Shown here piece by piece: positions 35,373 through 44,857 of a stretch of DNA of 64,000 bases. This DNA comes from Candidatus Avelusimicrobium aviculae (GTDB taxonomy: Bacteria > Elusimicrobiota > Elusimicrobia > Elusimicrobiales > Elusimicrobiaceae): contig CALUXF010000001.1 in assembly GCA_944324655.1 (NCBI GenBank), positions 62,001 through 126,000 of the forward strand, in the 5' to 3' direction. How positions within the stretch are numbered: the first letter of the stretch is position 1; each line of letters opens with the position of its first letter. Made by a program: the position numbers and the translations under genes. The notes under the pieces were generated by a model, which was not told the DNA's origin, did not search any database, and saw only the letters and a list, made by a program, of their open reading frames with translations.

Positions 35373-36719
35373 ATGCAAAAAGTAGCTAGAAGTTTAGTAG
35401 GGGTTTTGCTTTTAACAGGCGTGTTATGCAGTGTTGCCTGTAAAGATAAAACGGTTGCCGGGCAGAGTGCCCCGGTGGCGGTAAATGCCATTAAAGTGCT
35501 TAAGACGGATTTGCCTTGGAATATAGAATATCCTGCCCAGGTGGCGGGTTCTTTGCAGGTGAATATTCGCGCCCAAGTAGGCGGAATTTTAGAAGCGCGC
35601 CTGTTTAATGAAGGGGAATATGTAAAAGAAGGTACCCAGCTTTTTCAAATAGATGACAAAGAATACAAAGCGGCTTTAGCAAAAGCAAAAGGCGCTTTGG
35701 CGCAAGCCCAGGCGCAGGAGCGCAGCACCCGGCGGGAATACAACCGCATGAAAACGTTGCGCGCGGACAATGCCGTCAGCCAAAAAAATTACGATGACGC
35801 CCTTTCCGCTTTTGAAGCGGCTCAAGCGGACGTGCAAGTGGCCGAAGCGGAAGTACGCAACGCGGAAATTAATTTGGGTTACACCAAAGTAACGGCTCCC
35901 ATTTCCGGTATTACCGGGCGGGAAGCTCAGTCCGTTGGCAGTTTAATTTCCCCTGCCGGGGAAACGGGTTTTCTTACCACCATGGTACAAATTAACCCGC
36001 TGTGGGTAAATTTTTCCATGCCGGGCCGCCAGTTTGAAAAATTAGCCAGCGGTTATGTGTCAGGGCAGATTGTATTGGGGGATAAAGAATCCGCCCCTGC
36101 TATTGATCCGAAAGTATACCGCGAGGTGGCCCCTTCCAAAGCGCCCGTTTATGTAGAGGTTGTCCTTTCTAACGGCAAAGTATATCCGGAAAAAGGAAAA
36201 ATTATTTTCTTTGACAGTACGGAAAACGCCCAAACTTCCAGCTTGGCTATGAAAGCCCAGTTTGCCAATCCCAATAACAGCCGCCAGCTTATGCCCGGCC
36301 AATTTGTGCGCGTGCGTTTAGTGGGCGCTACTTATAAAGATGCGGTTTTGGTTCCCTCTTCCGCCGTGTTGAATACGCCCAACGGCATGATTGTATATGT
36401 GGTGGATGAAAATAACGCCGTTTTGGCCCGCCCGGTGCAGGGGGAATTGCAGGATAATATGTACATTATCACGGAAGGCTTAAAAGGCGGGGAAACCATT
36501 GTTTCCGGCGGGTTGATTAAAATTAAACCCGGCATGCAGGTAAACGTAACGATGAAAGATTTCTCTTTGCCGGCCTCTTTAGGCGGTAAAAAAGAAGAGG
36601 ATAAAGAAGCCCCGTCCGCGCAGGAAACGGAGGCCGATGCTTCCGCCCAGCCTGCCCAAGACCAAGAACAGCCTGCCGCCCAACAGCCAGAGGCCGCGGC
36701 GGACCAAGCGGAAAAATAA
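35373..36719 (+). CDS. acrA: RND efflux periplasmic adaptor
   Basis: Membrane-fusion protein linking AcrB to the outer-membrane channel. 448 residues with a lipobox (VLCSVAC). The biotinyl-lipoyl half motifs (VNIRAQVGGILEARLFNEGE and TKVTAPISGITGR) bracket a coiled-coil hairpin; beta-barrel and membrane-proximal domains follow. A Gln/Glu/Ala/Pro-rich tail of about 50 residues is unusual. The start at 35373 has AGAGGA and leaves the signal peptide intact. The substrates of the pump are unknown. Confidence 0.93.
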   Translation: MQKVARSLVGVLLLTGVLCSVACKDKTVAGQSAPVAVNAIKVLKTDLPWNIEYPAQVAGSLQVNIRAQVGGILEARLFNEGEYVKEGTQLFQIDDKEYKAALAKAKGALAQAQAQERSTRREYNRMKTLRADNAVSQKNYDDALSAFEAAQADVQVAEAEVRNAEINLGYTKVTAPISGITGREAQSVGSLISPAGETGFLTTMVQINPLWVNFSMPGRQFEKLASGYVSGQIVLGDKESAPAIDPKVYREVAPSKAPVYVEVVLSNGKVYPEKGKIIFFDSTENAQTSSLAMKAQFANPNNSRQLMPGQFVRVRLVGATYKDAVLVPSSAVLNTPNGMIVYVVDENNAVLARPVQGELQDNMYIITEGLKGGETIVSGGLIKIKPGMQVNVTMKDFSLPASLGGKKEEDKEAPSAQETEADASAQPAQDQEQPAAQQPEAAADQAEK

Positions 36720-36728
36720 GAGGGAGCC

Positions 36729-39700
36729 ATGTTCTCAAAATTTTTTATTAACCGGCCGATATTTTCCACGGTCATTTCGCTTCTTATCGTATTGTTCGGG
36801 GTGGTGTCTATCACTATGCTGCCCATTGAGCAATACCCCAATTTAACGCCTCCCACTATTCAGGTCTCGGCCACTTATCCCGGGGCCAGCCCGGAGGTAA
36901 TTGCCGAAACGGTGGCCGCCCCCATTGAACAGCAGGTAAACGGCGTGGAGGACATGCTGTACATGAACTCCACCTCCGCCTCTAACGGGGACATGAACCT
37001 GATTGTTACCTTTAAAGTAGGTACCGACCCGGACCAGGCCATGATTAACGTAAACAACCGCGTACAGGGCGCCACGGCTTCCTTGCCGGAAGAGGTGCGC
37101 CGCTACGGTATTACGGTGGATAAAAAGTCCTCTTCCATTTTGCAGTTTATCGCTTTTTATTCTCCCAGCGGTTTAACGGATACCACCACCATCGGCAACT
37201 ACGCCTTAATCAATATTGTGGATGATTTAAAACGTATTGAAGGCGTGGGCGACGCCATGGTCATGGCCGCTAACGACTATTCTATACGTATTTGGATTAA
37301 GCCGGACGTATTGTCCCAGCGGGGGTTGTCCGTCAGTGATTTAATCGCCGCCGTGCAAGCCCAAAACGTGCAGCGCGCCGCCGGTAAAATCGGCCAGCCG
37401 CCGCTGCCGCAGTCGGTGGACCGGATGTACTCTATCATCGCGCCCGGCCGTTTTACCAAGCCGGAAGAATTTGGCGAGATTATTTTGCGCGCCAATGCGG
37501 ACGGAACCTCCCTGCGCTTAAAAGACGTAGCCCGCATAGAGCTGGGCAGCCAAAACTATGAATTTAACGGCAACTTAAACGGCAAGCCGGCTGTGCCGGT
37601 GGGGGTGTATTTGTCCCCCGGCGCCAACGCGGTGGCTACGGCCAAAGCGGTGGACGCGCGTTTAAAAGAACTGGCGGCGAACTTTCCGCCGGATTTGGAT
37701 ATTGACTATAAAGTAGCTTACGACACCACGCTGTTTGTAACCGCCTCCATTAAAGAAGTAATCCACACCTTAATTGAAGCCATGATTTTGGTGTTCTTGG
37801 TGGTGTATTTGTTCTTAAAAGACTGGCGGGCTACGCTAATCCCCTGTTTGGCGGTGCCGGTATCTGTTATCGGGGCGTTTGCGGGGATGATGTTGTTTGG
37901 TTTCTCCATTAATACGCTTACGCTGTTTGGGTTGGTGTTGGCTATCGGCATTGTGGTGGACGACGCCATTGTAGTGATTGAAAACGTGGAACGCATTATG
38001 CGCACCGAACACCTGCCCGTTAAAGAAGCCACCATTAAAGCCATGGACGAAGTATCCGGCCCGGTGGTTGCCATTGTGCTGGTGCTGTGTTCCGTGTTTG
38101 TGCCGGTGGCGTTCATGGGCGGTTTAACCGGGGTAATGTACCAGCAGTTTGCCATTACCATCGCGGTGTCTGTGGTGATTTCCGGCCTGGTGGCGCTTAC
38201 GCTTACGCCGGCTTTGTGCGCGCTTCTGTTGCGCCACCGCGAAGAACCTACCCACGGTTTCTTTTATCAGTTTGACCGTTTCTTTGAAAAATTAACCAAT
38301 AAATATACCGGTGCGGTGGCTTTCTTTATCCGCCGTATACCGGTAGCGCTGGTTTGTATTGTGCTGTTATTTGCCGGGGCGCTGGGCTTGTTTAAAATTG
38401 TGCCCAGCAGTTTGCTGCCGGACGAGGACCAGGGCATGGTGATGGTGGCGACTCAGTTGGATCCTGCCGCTTCCCTTACTCAAAGCCAGCAAGTAGCCAG
38501 CGAGTTGGAAAAATTAATTCAGTCCCAGCCCAGCGTGGCGGACGAGTTGACTTTTTCCGGCTTTGATATGCTTAGCAGCACGCAAAAAAGCAATGGCATA
38601 GCTTCTTTTATCCGCTTAAAACCGTGGGATGAACGCAAGACGGAAGCTTTGTCTTCTTTTGGTTTGGTGGGAACTATTTTTAAACTTTCCCAAACCAAAA
38701 TACCGGACGCGTTGGTCATGCCGTTTAACCCGCCCGCCATTACGGGTATGAGTACCACCGGCGGTTTGGAAGGTTATATTCAAAACCGCGGCTCCGGCGG
38801 CAGCAAAGAACTGGAAGCCCAAACCAATGCTTTCTTGGAGGCAATCAAAAAACTCCCTCAGATTGCCAGCGCAAGCACTACGTTCTCTTCCGCCGTTCCG
38901 CAGTATCAGATGACGGTGGACGAAATCAAAGCGCAGAGCATGGGCGTTTCTTTAAGCGAGCTTTATACCACCATCCAAGGTACTTTCGGTACAGCCTATG
39001 TAAATGACTTCACTTATTCCGGCCGCAGCTTTAAAGTAATGATGCAGGCCGAGGGCGAATACCGCGCCCGCCCGGAACAAATAGCCGGGATTTACGTGCG
39101 CTCCAGTTCCGGTTCCATGGTGCCGCTGTCTTCCTTGGTAACGCTTACGCCCACGTTGGGGCCGGATATGGTGGAACGCTTTAACGTGTTCCCCGCGGCC
39201 AAAATTATCGCCACGCCCGCCGCCGGATACAGCAGCGGCGACGCGATTGAAGCGCTTGAAAAAACCGCCAAAGAGGTGTTGGACCCCAGCTTTACATTGG
39301 CTTGGACCGGCACCACCTACCAAGAAAAACTTTCCGGTTCTTCTTCCGCTTCCGCCTTATTATTAGGCATGCTGGTGGTGTTTTTGATTTTAGCCGCCCA
39401 GTATGAAAAATGGAGCCTGCCCATTGCCGTATTATTGGCGGTTCCGTTTGCCATTTTCGGCGCTTTGGCCGGCACGTTCGCGCGCGGTTTATCCAACGAT
39501 ATTTATTTCCAAATCGCTTTGGTGGCGCTGGTGGGCTTGGCGGCAAAGAACGCTATTTTGATTGTGGAATTTGCCGTACTGCTTAAAGAGCAAGGCTTAG
39601 ACGCGGCCAAAGCCGCCGTACAGGCGGCCCAGCTTCGCTTCCGCCCGATTGTGATGACTTCTTTGGCCTTTATCTTAGGCTGCGTGCCGTTGGCTATCAG

Positions 39701-39908
39701 TTCCGGCGCGGGTGCGGCCAGCCGCCACGCCATTGGTACGGCCGTGGTATTTGGTATGTTGGCGGCTACGTTAATCGCTCCGTTATTTGTTCCGTTATTC
39801 TTTGTACTGCTTGGCGGAAAAAGCGCCGCAAGAACGGAAACCGGGGCTGAAATGAATTTGGAACAAAAACCGGCGCAGCAGGCGTCCGGCCAGGAGGAAC
39901 AAGCATGA
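36729..39908 (+). CDS. acrB: RND multidrug efflux transporter, inner-membrane pump
   Basis: Proton-driven HAE-1 pump. 1059 residues, full length. N-terminal FFINRPIFSTVISLLIVLFG, the QNVQRAAGKIGQPP porter region, the GLVLAIGIVVDDAIVVIENVER helix 4 with its proton-relay Asp pair, and a second half with ILAAQYEKWSLPIAVLLAVPF and GLAAKNAILIVEFA. It sits between adaptor and channel genes and overlaps the latter by four bases. Confidence 0.96.
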   Translation: MFSKFFINRPIFSTVISLLIVLFGVVSITMLPIEQYPNLTPPTIQVSATYPGASPEVIAETVAAPIEQQVNGVEDMLYMNSTSASNGDMNLIVTFKVGTDPDQAMINVNNRVQGATASLPEEVRRYGITVDKKSSSILQFIAFYSPSGLTDTTTIGNYALINIVDDLKRIEGVGDAMVMAANDYSIRIWIKPDVLSQRGLSVSDLIAAVQAQNVQRAAGKIGQPPLPQSVDRMYSIIAPGRFTKPEEFGEIILRANADGTSLRLKDVARIELGSQNYEFNGNLNGKPAVPVGVYLSPGANAVATAKAVDARLKELAANFPPDLDIDYKVAYDTTLFVTASIKEVIHTLIEAMILVFLVVYLFLKDWRATLIPCLAVPVSVIGAFAGMMLFGFSINTLTLFGLVLAIGIVVDDAIVVIENVERIMRTEHLPVKEATIKAMDEVSGPVVAIVLVLCSVFVPVAFMGGLTGVMYQQFAITIAVSVVISGLVALTLTPALCALLLRHREEPTHGFFYQFDRFFEKLTNKYTGAVAFFIRRIPVALVCIVLLFAGALGLFKIVPSSLLPDEDQGMVMVATQLDPAASLTQSQQVASELEKLIQSQPSVADELTFSGFDMLSSTQKSNGIASFIRLKPWDERKTEALSSFGLVGTIFKLSQTKIPDALVMPFNPPAITGMSTTGGLEGYIQNRGSGGSKELEAQTNAFLEAIKKLPQIASASTTFSSAVPQYQMTVDEIKAQSMGVSLSELYTTIQGTFGTAYVNDFTYSGRSFKVMMQAEGEYRARPEQIAGIYVRSSSGSMVPLSSLVTLTPTLGPDMVERFNVFPAAKIIATPAAGYSSGDAIEALEKTAKEVLDPSFTLAWTGTTYQEKLSGSSSASALLLGMLVVFLILAAQYEKWSLPIAVLLAVPFAIFGALAGTFARGLSNDIYFQIALVALVGLAAKNAILIVEFAVLLKEQGLDAAKAAVQAAQLRFRPIVMTSLAFILGCVPLAISSGAGAASRHAIGTAVVFGMLAATLIAPLFVPLFFVLLGGKSAARTETGAEMNLEQKPAQQASGQEEQA

Positions 39909-41320
39909 AATTAAAACAATTTGCGCTTTTATTTGCGGGCGCTTTGTTTGCGGGGGGCTGTATGCTGGGGCCCAATTACAAAAAACCGGAAACCCAACTT
40001 CCCGCCGCTTCGCAGGAAGATTTCAGCATTTTTACCACCACCAAATGGTGGGAAGTGTTTGAAGACCCCGTGTTAAACAAAATGGAAGATGAAGCCTTGG
40101 CTTATAATAAAGACTTGCAATTAGCCATTGCCCGTGTGGACGAAGCCCGCGCCAATGTGGGCCTTGCCACGGCGGACCAGCTCCCTTCCCTCAGCGCCGT
40201 GGGGGAAACCGGCCGCGCCGGCAATGCGCAGGGCTCGGGCCAAACCCAAAGCACCGCCAACGCCGTGGTGTCTTTTGAGTTGGATTTATGGGGCAAATAC
40301 CGCCGCTTGAGCGAGGCGGCCCGCGCGCAGCTTCTATCCAGCGAAGCCAACCGCGATACGGTGCGTTTGGCTTTAACCGCGGATGTGGCGCGCAATTATT
40401 TTACTTTGCGCTCGTTGGATGAACAGCTTGCCATTGCCACCCGCACGCTGGAAGCCCGCAAAGAAAACGTGCGTATTTATGAAAGCCGCTACAAAAACGG
40501 CTATTGCACGGAAGTGGATTTAAAACGCGTGCAGGCCAGTATGTCTTCCGTAGAGGCGCAGCAGCGGGAGTTAACGCTTAAAATAGCCCAAACGGAAACG
40601 GCGTTGTCCGTGCTTTTGGGCAGAAGCCCGCGCGCCATCGCGCAGGACGGCGTGGAAAGAGGCAAAAAACTTTCCGCCATTACGCTTATTCCCAATGTGC
40701 CGGAGGGCCTTCCTTCTGATTTATTAACCCGCCGGCCGGACGTACGCCAGGCGGAGGGGCAGTTAATCGCCGCCAATGCCAATATCGGCGCGGCGCGCGC
40801 GGCGTATTTCCCGTCTATTCCGTTAACGGCTTCCGCCGGGTATGCCAGCGGGGCGTTAAATGAGTTGTTTGCCGGCGGTTCTTCTGGCGTGTGGAATTTG
40901 GCGGCCGGGGTAACGGCTCCCATCTTTGAGGGCGGAAAAATCCGTTCCCAAAACAAAGCGGCCGAGGCCCAATACCGCCAGATGCTGGCTGCGTATGAAA
41001 AAACGGTGCAGGGAGCGTTTAAAGAAGCGTTGGACGCGCTCTCCGCCAACCGCATTAACCGGGAAGTGTTTGACTCTTACAAAGAACAAACCCAAGCCAT
41101 GCAGCGCAGCTATGATTTAACTAAAAAGCAGGAAGCGGCCGGGCTGATTGGCGTTACGGATTTATTGGATGTGGAAAGCAATTTGCTTTCTGCTGAAATG
41201 AGTCTTTCCACCGCCCGCTTAAACGAGCTCAACGCCGTGGTCACTTTGTGCCAGGCGTTAGGAGGCGGCTGGACGGAGCAGGACGGGTTTGCCCAAACGC
41301 AAACTGCTGCGGCGGAGTAA
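39905..41320 (+). CDS. oprM: RND efflux outer-membrane channel, NodT/OprM family
   Basis: TolC-like channel completing the tripartite pump. 471 residues, signal peptide with lipobox (LFAGGC), so a lipoprotein as in OprM. Repeated helical blocks, GPNYKKPE start, FELDLWGKYRR, RPDVRQAEGQLIAANANIGAARAAYFP (split here by Ala/Gly-rich turns) and a second coiled-coil repeat fit the family. Ends in the AcrAB unit; a terminator follows. Confidence 0.93.
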   Translation: MKLKQFALLFAGALFAGGCMLGPNYKKPETQLPAASQEDFSIFTTTKWWEVFEDPVLNKMEDEALAYNKDLQLAIARVDEARANVGLATADQLPSLSAVGETGRAGNAQGSGQTQSTANAVVSFELDLWGKYRRLSEAARAQLLSSEANRDTVRLALTADVARNYFTLRSLDEQLAIATRTLEARKENVRIYESRYKNGYCTEVDLKRVQASMSSVEAQQRELTLKIAQTETALSVLLGRSPRAIAQDGVERGKKLSAITLIPNVPEGLPSDLLTRRPDVRQAEGQLIAANANIGAARAAYFPSIPLTASAGYASGALNELFAGGSSGVWNLAAGVTAPIFEGGKIRSQNKAAEAQYRQMLAAYEKTVQGAFKEALDALSANRINREVFDSYKEQTQAMQRSYDLTKKQEAAGLIGVTDLLDVESNLLSAEMSLSTARLNELNAVVTLCQALGGGWTEQDGFAQTQTAAAE

Positions 41321-41336
41321 TTGGTTTTTTATCCGT

Positions 41337-41374
41337 ATACCTGGGGGAAAGCGTATTTCCCCCGGGTATTTTTA
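41337..41374 (+). terminator. Terminator of the efflux operon
   Basis: ATACCTGGGGGAAA pairs with TTTCCCCCGGGTAT around a GCGTA loop (one G-T pair), followed by T. The next gene's -10 overlaps its 3' end. Confidence 0.85.
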
Positions 41375-41386
41375 TACAATAAAGAT
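41375..41386 (+). promoter_or_regulatory. -10 element of a leaderless ankyrin-gene mRNA
   Basis: TACAAT at 41375-41380, six bases, then ATG at 41387. No Shine-Dalgarno. Confidence 0.55.
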
Positions 41387-42265
41387 ATGTTTAAAAAGAA
41401 AAATTTGAAAAAGATGGTTTGGGGTCTTGCGCTGTTGGCGGCGGCGGGGCTGGTTTGTTTCGGCGTTTTGCGCGCCTGCCAGCGCAGCTGGCTTTTAAAA
41501 GGGGTGGAAGAAGATAACCCGGCGCTTATTGCAAAAGCGCTTAAATGGGGGTTTCCGAAAGACGCCGTGGCCCAGCCGGGTTTGCCGGTTTTATCCAAAG
41601 CGGTATTATTAGGGCATTCAAAGGCGGCGCGCGCGTTGGTGGAGCAAGGGGTCAATTTACAAGCTAGAACAACGGAAAAAATTCCATCTTCCGCTAAGGA
41701 AGACGCGCCGGTCATTGCGGTGGGAACGAGTCCTTTGGGAGTGGCTGCTTTTGTTTGTTATTTGCCCGGCAGCCAGGAAACGGCCCGTTTGCTGTTGGAA
41801 AACGGCCTCAGCCCCGATGATCTAGTGGACGGGGTTTCCCTGGCGGAAGTAGTGGCGGAGGGGGGAGAAACTTATCCGGAACAGCCGAATTGTTGGGAAG
41901 TTCTCCGCTCTTTTCTGGAAGCGGGTTTGGATGTAAACTCCACCCAAGGGGAAGAACTTTTTATGGATGTGATAAGCGGGGCTCCTTTATGGGTGCGTTT
42001 GATTTCCCCGCATATCCCGGCGGAGTTAATTGAAAGCGCGGTGGCTGTGCCGGATGTAAATTTAAACGCCCAAAGCAAAGGGGGAATTTCCGGCTTAATG
42101 CAGGCGGCCCTTTTAAACCGGTCCGATATTGCCGAGGTGCTTTTAAAGGCTGGGGCGGACCCCAATTTAGCGGCGCCCAAGGGGTTTACCGCGTTGGAAA
42201 TCAGCAAAAGGCAGAAATATTCTCAAGTAGAAAAAGTTTTGCGCGCCCATGGCGCCGTTAAATAA
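41387..42265 (+). CDS. Ankyrin-repeat protein with N-terminal membrane anchor
   Basis: 292 residues. A basic N-terminus and one transmembrane helix (about 11-32) anchor a domain of about five ankyrin repeats. The clearest are GHSKAARALVEQGVNL, SQETARLLLENGLSP and NRSDIAEVLLKAGADPN. Ankyrin repeats mediate protein binding; the partner is unknown. The start at 41387 is placed six bases after a -10 hexamer; a longer reading through the upstream terminator is unlikely. Confidence 0.8.
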   Translation: MFKKKNLKKMVWGLALLAAAGLVCFGVLRACQRSWLLKGVEEDNPALIAKALKWGFPKDAVAQPGLPVLSKAVLLGHSKAARALVEQGVNLQARTTEKIPSSAKEDAPVIAVGTSPLGVAAFVCYLPGSQETARLLLENGLSPDDLVDGVSLAEVVAEGGETYPEQPNCWEVLRSFLEAGLDVNSTQGEELFMDVISGAPLWVRLISPHIPAELIESAVAVPDVNLNAQSKGGISGLMQAALLNRSDIAEVLLKAGADPNLAAPKGFTALEISKRQKYSQVEKVLRAHGAVK

Positions 42266-42266
42266 T

Positions 42267-42293
42267 AAAACCCCCGCTTAAGCGGGGGTTTTT
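42267..42293 (+). terminator. Rho-independent terminator
   Basis: CCCCCGCTT-AAGCGGGGG with A before and T after, directly following the ankyrin gene. Confidence 0.85.
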
Positions 42294-42320
42294 GCTTACA
42301 GGTCCCCAATACGAATTTGG

Positions 42321-42333
42321 TAAAATATAAATA
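42321..42333 (+). promoter_or_regulatory. -10 element of purB
   Basis: Extended TGG TAAAAT (hexamer at 42321-42326), seven bases before the purB ATG. No Shine-Dalgarno, so the message may be leaderless. Confidence 0.5.
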
Positions 42334-43725
42334 ATGAAAGAAAACATTCTCTGCCCGTTAGACGGGCGTTATGCCCATAAAGTAAGCACCTTGGCCCGGT
42401 ACATGGGGGAGGACTCCTTGGCATTTGCCCGCGTACGTACGGAGTGCGCTTGGCTGGAGGAAATTCTTTCTTTGCGTTTGCCCGGTGTGCCCGCGCCGGT
42501 TAAAGCGCAGTTAAAAATTTTACAACAAATACCTTGTTTAAGCGAAAAGGATTTGGCCGCTTTGCAAGAATATGAATTTTCCGGCCGTAACGGCCGCCCG
42601 GCCACCAATCATGACGTGAAAGCGGTGGAATATTTTATCCAAGAAAAGCTATCCGCCGCCGCACTTAAAAAATACACCCCTTGGATACACTTTGCCCTTA
42701 CCAGCGAAGACATAAACAGCGTGTCTTACGCGATGCTGTTGTCTGACGGGTTAGAAAAAGGATTGCTTCCCGCGCTTGAAAATTTACGCCGTTCTTTGGC
42801 GGCTTTAGCGCGCAAAGAAGCCAAAAGCGTGCTTTTGGCCCGCACGCATGGGCAGCCTGCCGTGCCTACCACTTTTGGCAAAGAAGTGCGCGTATTTGAA
42901 AGCCGCCTGGCCCGCCAGCTGGAGCAGTTAAGGAAAACCCGTATTTCCTGCAAATTCAGCGGTGCGGTAGGATGCTATAACGCCCATATGGCGGCATTTG
43001 CGCGGATAGACTGGCCCCGCGCCGCGCGGCGTTTGGTGGATAAACTCAACAAAGGACGCAAAATAAAACTTTTTTTAAGCCCGCTTTCCACCCAAATAGA
43101 CAACCGGGATTCTTATGCGGAGCTGTTTGATAATCTGCGCCGGGTGAACGTCATTTTGCTGGGGCTCTGCCAAGATTTCTGGCGTTATATCAGCGACGGC
43201 CTGTTAAAACAAAACGCCCGGCCCGGGGAAGTGGGTTCTTCCACCATGCCGCAAAAAATAAACCCGATTGATTTTGAAAATGCGGAAGGCAACTTGCAGC
43301 TTTGCAACGCACTGCTGAGTTTCTTTTCGCAAAAACTGCCACTTTCCCGTTTGCAAAGGGACTTGTCGGACTCTACGGTTCTTCGTAATATGGGGATGGC
43401 GTTTGGGTATGCGTTGGCGGCTTATGATTCTTTAGTAAAAGGAATAAACAAAGTTTCTTTTAACCGCCAGGCCGCGCGGGAGCAACTGGCTGCCCATCCG
43501 GAGGTATTAGCCGAGGGCCTGCAAACTATTTTGCGCGCGGCGGGGATACCTGACGCTTATGAAAAAGTAAAAGCGTTTACCCGGGGGCGCTCCTTTAACA
43601 AACAGGATTTGCAGGATTTTATTAATGAGTTGGATGTAGATGCACAAACCAAAGAGCGTTTGCGCGCGTTAACCGTATTTTCTTATGTGGGGTTGGCGCC
43701 GCGCCAAGCCGGAGGCAAATTATGA
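42334..43725 (+). CDS. purB: Adenylosuccinate lyase
   Basis: Acts twice in purine synthesis, releasing fumarate from SAICAR and adenylosuccinate. 463 residues. CPLDGRYAHKVSTL start, HFALTSEDINSVS, LARTHGQPAVPTTFGKE and the signature GSSTMPQKINPIDFENAEGN with catalytic Ser follow the E. coli-type (not the shorter Bacillus-type) PurB. It overlaps purA by four bases, putting the last two steps to AMP together. Confidence 0.95.
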   Translation: MKENILCPLDGRYAHKVSTLARYMGEDSLAFARVRTECAWLEEILSLRLPGVPAPVKAQLKILQQIPCLSEKDLAALQEYEFSGRNGRPATNHDVKAVEYFIQEKLSAAALKKYTPWIHFALTSEDINSVSYAMLLSDGLEKGLLPALENLRRSLAALARKEAKSVLLARTHGQPAVPTTFGKEVRVFESRLARQLEQLRKTRISCKFSGAVGCYNAHMAAFARIDWPRAARRLVDKLNKGRKIKLFLSPLSTQIDNRDSYAELFDNLRRVNVILLGLCQDFWRYISDGLLKQNARPGEVGSSTMPQKINPIDFENAEGNLQLCNALLSFFSQKLPLSRLQRDLSDSTVLRNMGMAFGYALAAYDSLVKGINKVSFNRQAAREQLAAHPEVLAEGLQTILRAAGIPDAYEKVKAFTRGRSFNKQDLQDFINELDVDAQTKERLRALTVFSYVGLAPRQAGGKL

Positions 43726-44738
43726 TAGACATCGTATGCGGCGGTCAAGCCGGAGACGAAGGAAAAGGAAAAATTTCCGCCTATTTATCTTATAAAGGCA
43801 ATTACAGCTATTGTGTGCGCGTGGGCGGCCCAAACGCCGGGCATACCGTGGTGTGCAACGGGAAATCTTATACGTTAAAAAATATTCCGTCCGGGTTTTT
43901 AAATCCCAATACCAAACTGGTTTTGGGGGCGGGCGCTTATACAAAAACCGAATGGCTTTTAAAAGAAGTGGAACTTACCGGCACGCGCGATCGGTTGATT
44001 ATTGACCCGCTTGCCGTATTGATTAGCGATGAGGAAACCTCCGCCGAGAAGAACGCCTCCCATTTTATGCAGCATATCGGCAGTGTGGGCACCGGCTTAG
44101 GCCAGGCGGTGAAACACCGCATTGAACGGAGAGAAGTGAAATTTGCCAAAGACGAGCCTTTGCTGAAAGATTTTATCCAGGACGTTCCTTCCCTGCTTAA
44201 CGGCGCGTTGGATAAAGGGGAAGATATTTTGCTGGAAGGCACCCAGGGGATAAAACTGTCTTTGCTGCATGGGGAATATCCGTTTGTCACTTCACGCGAC
44301 ACTACGGCCTCCACTTTCTTGGGGGAGGCCGGCCTAGGCCCTAAAAGCGTGCGGGACGTATACGTGGTTTTTAAACCGTATGTTACGCGCGTAGGCCCCG
44401 GCCCGCTGGACCATGAACTTACCGATAAAAAACAGCTGGAAGTTTATCACACCAAAGGGCATGAGATAGGCAGCGTCAGCAAACGTCTGCGCCGCATTGG
44501 CGCGTTTGAAGAACGTTCCGCCGCGCGTGCTATTATGATTAACAACTGTACCAAAATCGCCATTACGCATATTGATATGTTTGCGGGAAATGACCAAATA
44601 AAATCCTACGAAGATTTTACCCCGCAGGCCAAAGAGTTTTTAGAAGGTTTGAAAGAGCTGGCCAAACAAACATATCCGCACCCGCAGCTGGCTTTGATTT
44701 CCACCGGGCCGGATATGGAGGACACCTTGGTTTTATAG
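43722..44738 (+). CDS. purA: Adenylosuccinate synthetase, short form
   Basis: Makes adenylosuccinate from IMP, aspartate and GTP. GGQAGDEGKGK has the catalytic Asp12; the remainder includes GGPNAGHTVV, GTGLGQAVKHR, EGTQG and THIDMFAGN. At 338 residues it is about 90 shorter than typical bacterial PurA and resembles the compact archaeal form. The kept catalytic Asp favours PurA over the phage PurZ enzyme for 2-aminoadenine. It overlaps purB. Confidence 0.9.
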   Translation: MIDIVCGGQAGDEGKGKISAYLSYKGNYSYCVRVGGPNAGHTVVCNGKSYTLKNIPSGFLNPNTKLVLGAGAYTKTEWLLKEVELTGTRDRLIIDPLAVLISDEETSAEKNASHFMQHIGSVGTGLGQAVKHRIERREVKFAKDEPLLKDFIQDVPSLLNGALDKGEDILLEGTQGIKLSLLHGEYPFVTSRDTTASTFLGEAGLGPKSVRDVYVVFKPYVTRVGPGPLDHELTDKKQLEVYHTKGHEIGSVSKRLRRIGAFEERSAARAIMINNCTKIAITHIDMFAGNDQIKSYEDFTPQAKEFLEGLKELAKQTYPHPQLALISTGPDMEDTLVL

Positions 44739-44741
44739 CGT

Positions 44742-44772
44742 AAAAATGCCAGGTTAACCGCCTGGCGTTTTT
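44742..44772 (+). terminator. Terminator of purB-purA
   Basis: GCCAGG and CCTGGC stem extended by A and T runs, followed by TTTTT. Confidence 0.8.
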
Positions 44773-44857
44773 ATAAAAAACAGGTATAAAATCCCATTGA
44801 AAATGCGGCAAGCTAAAGTTATAATAAAAACGAAGGGACAACTTATCAGGGGGAAAC

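Noticed and set aside
43722-44738. PurZ (2-aminoadenylosuccinate synthetase) of Z-genome phages
   Set aside because: The short length fits, but the catalytic Asp of GDEGKGK is kept and the gene is coupled to purB in a chromosomal setting.
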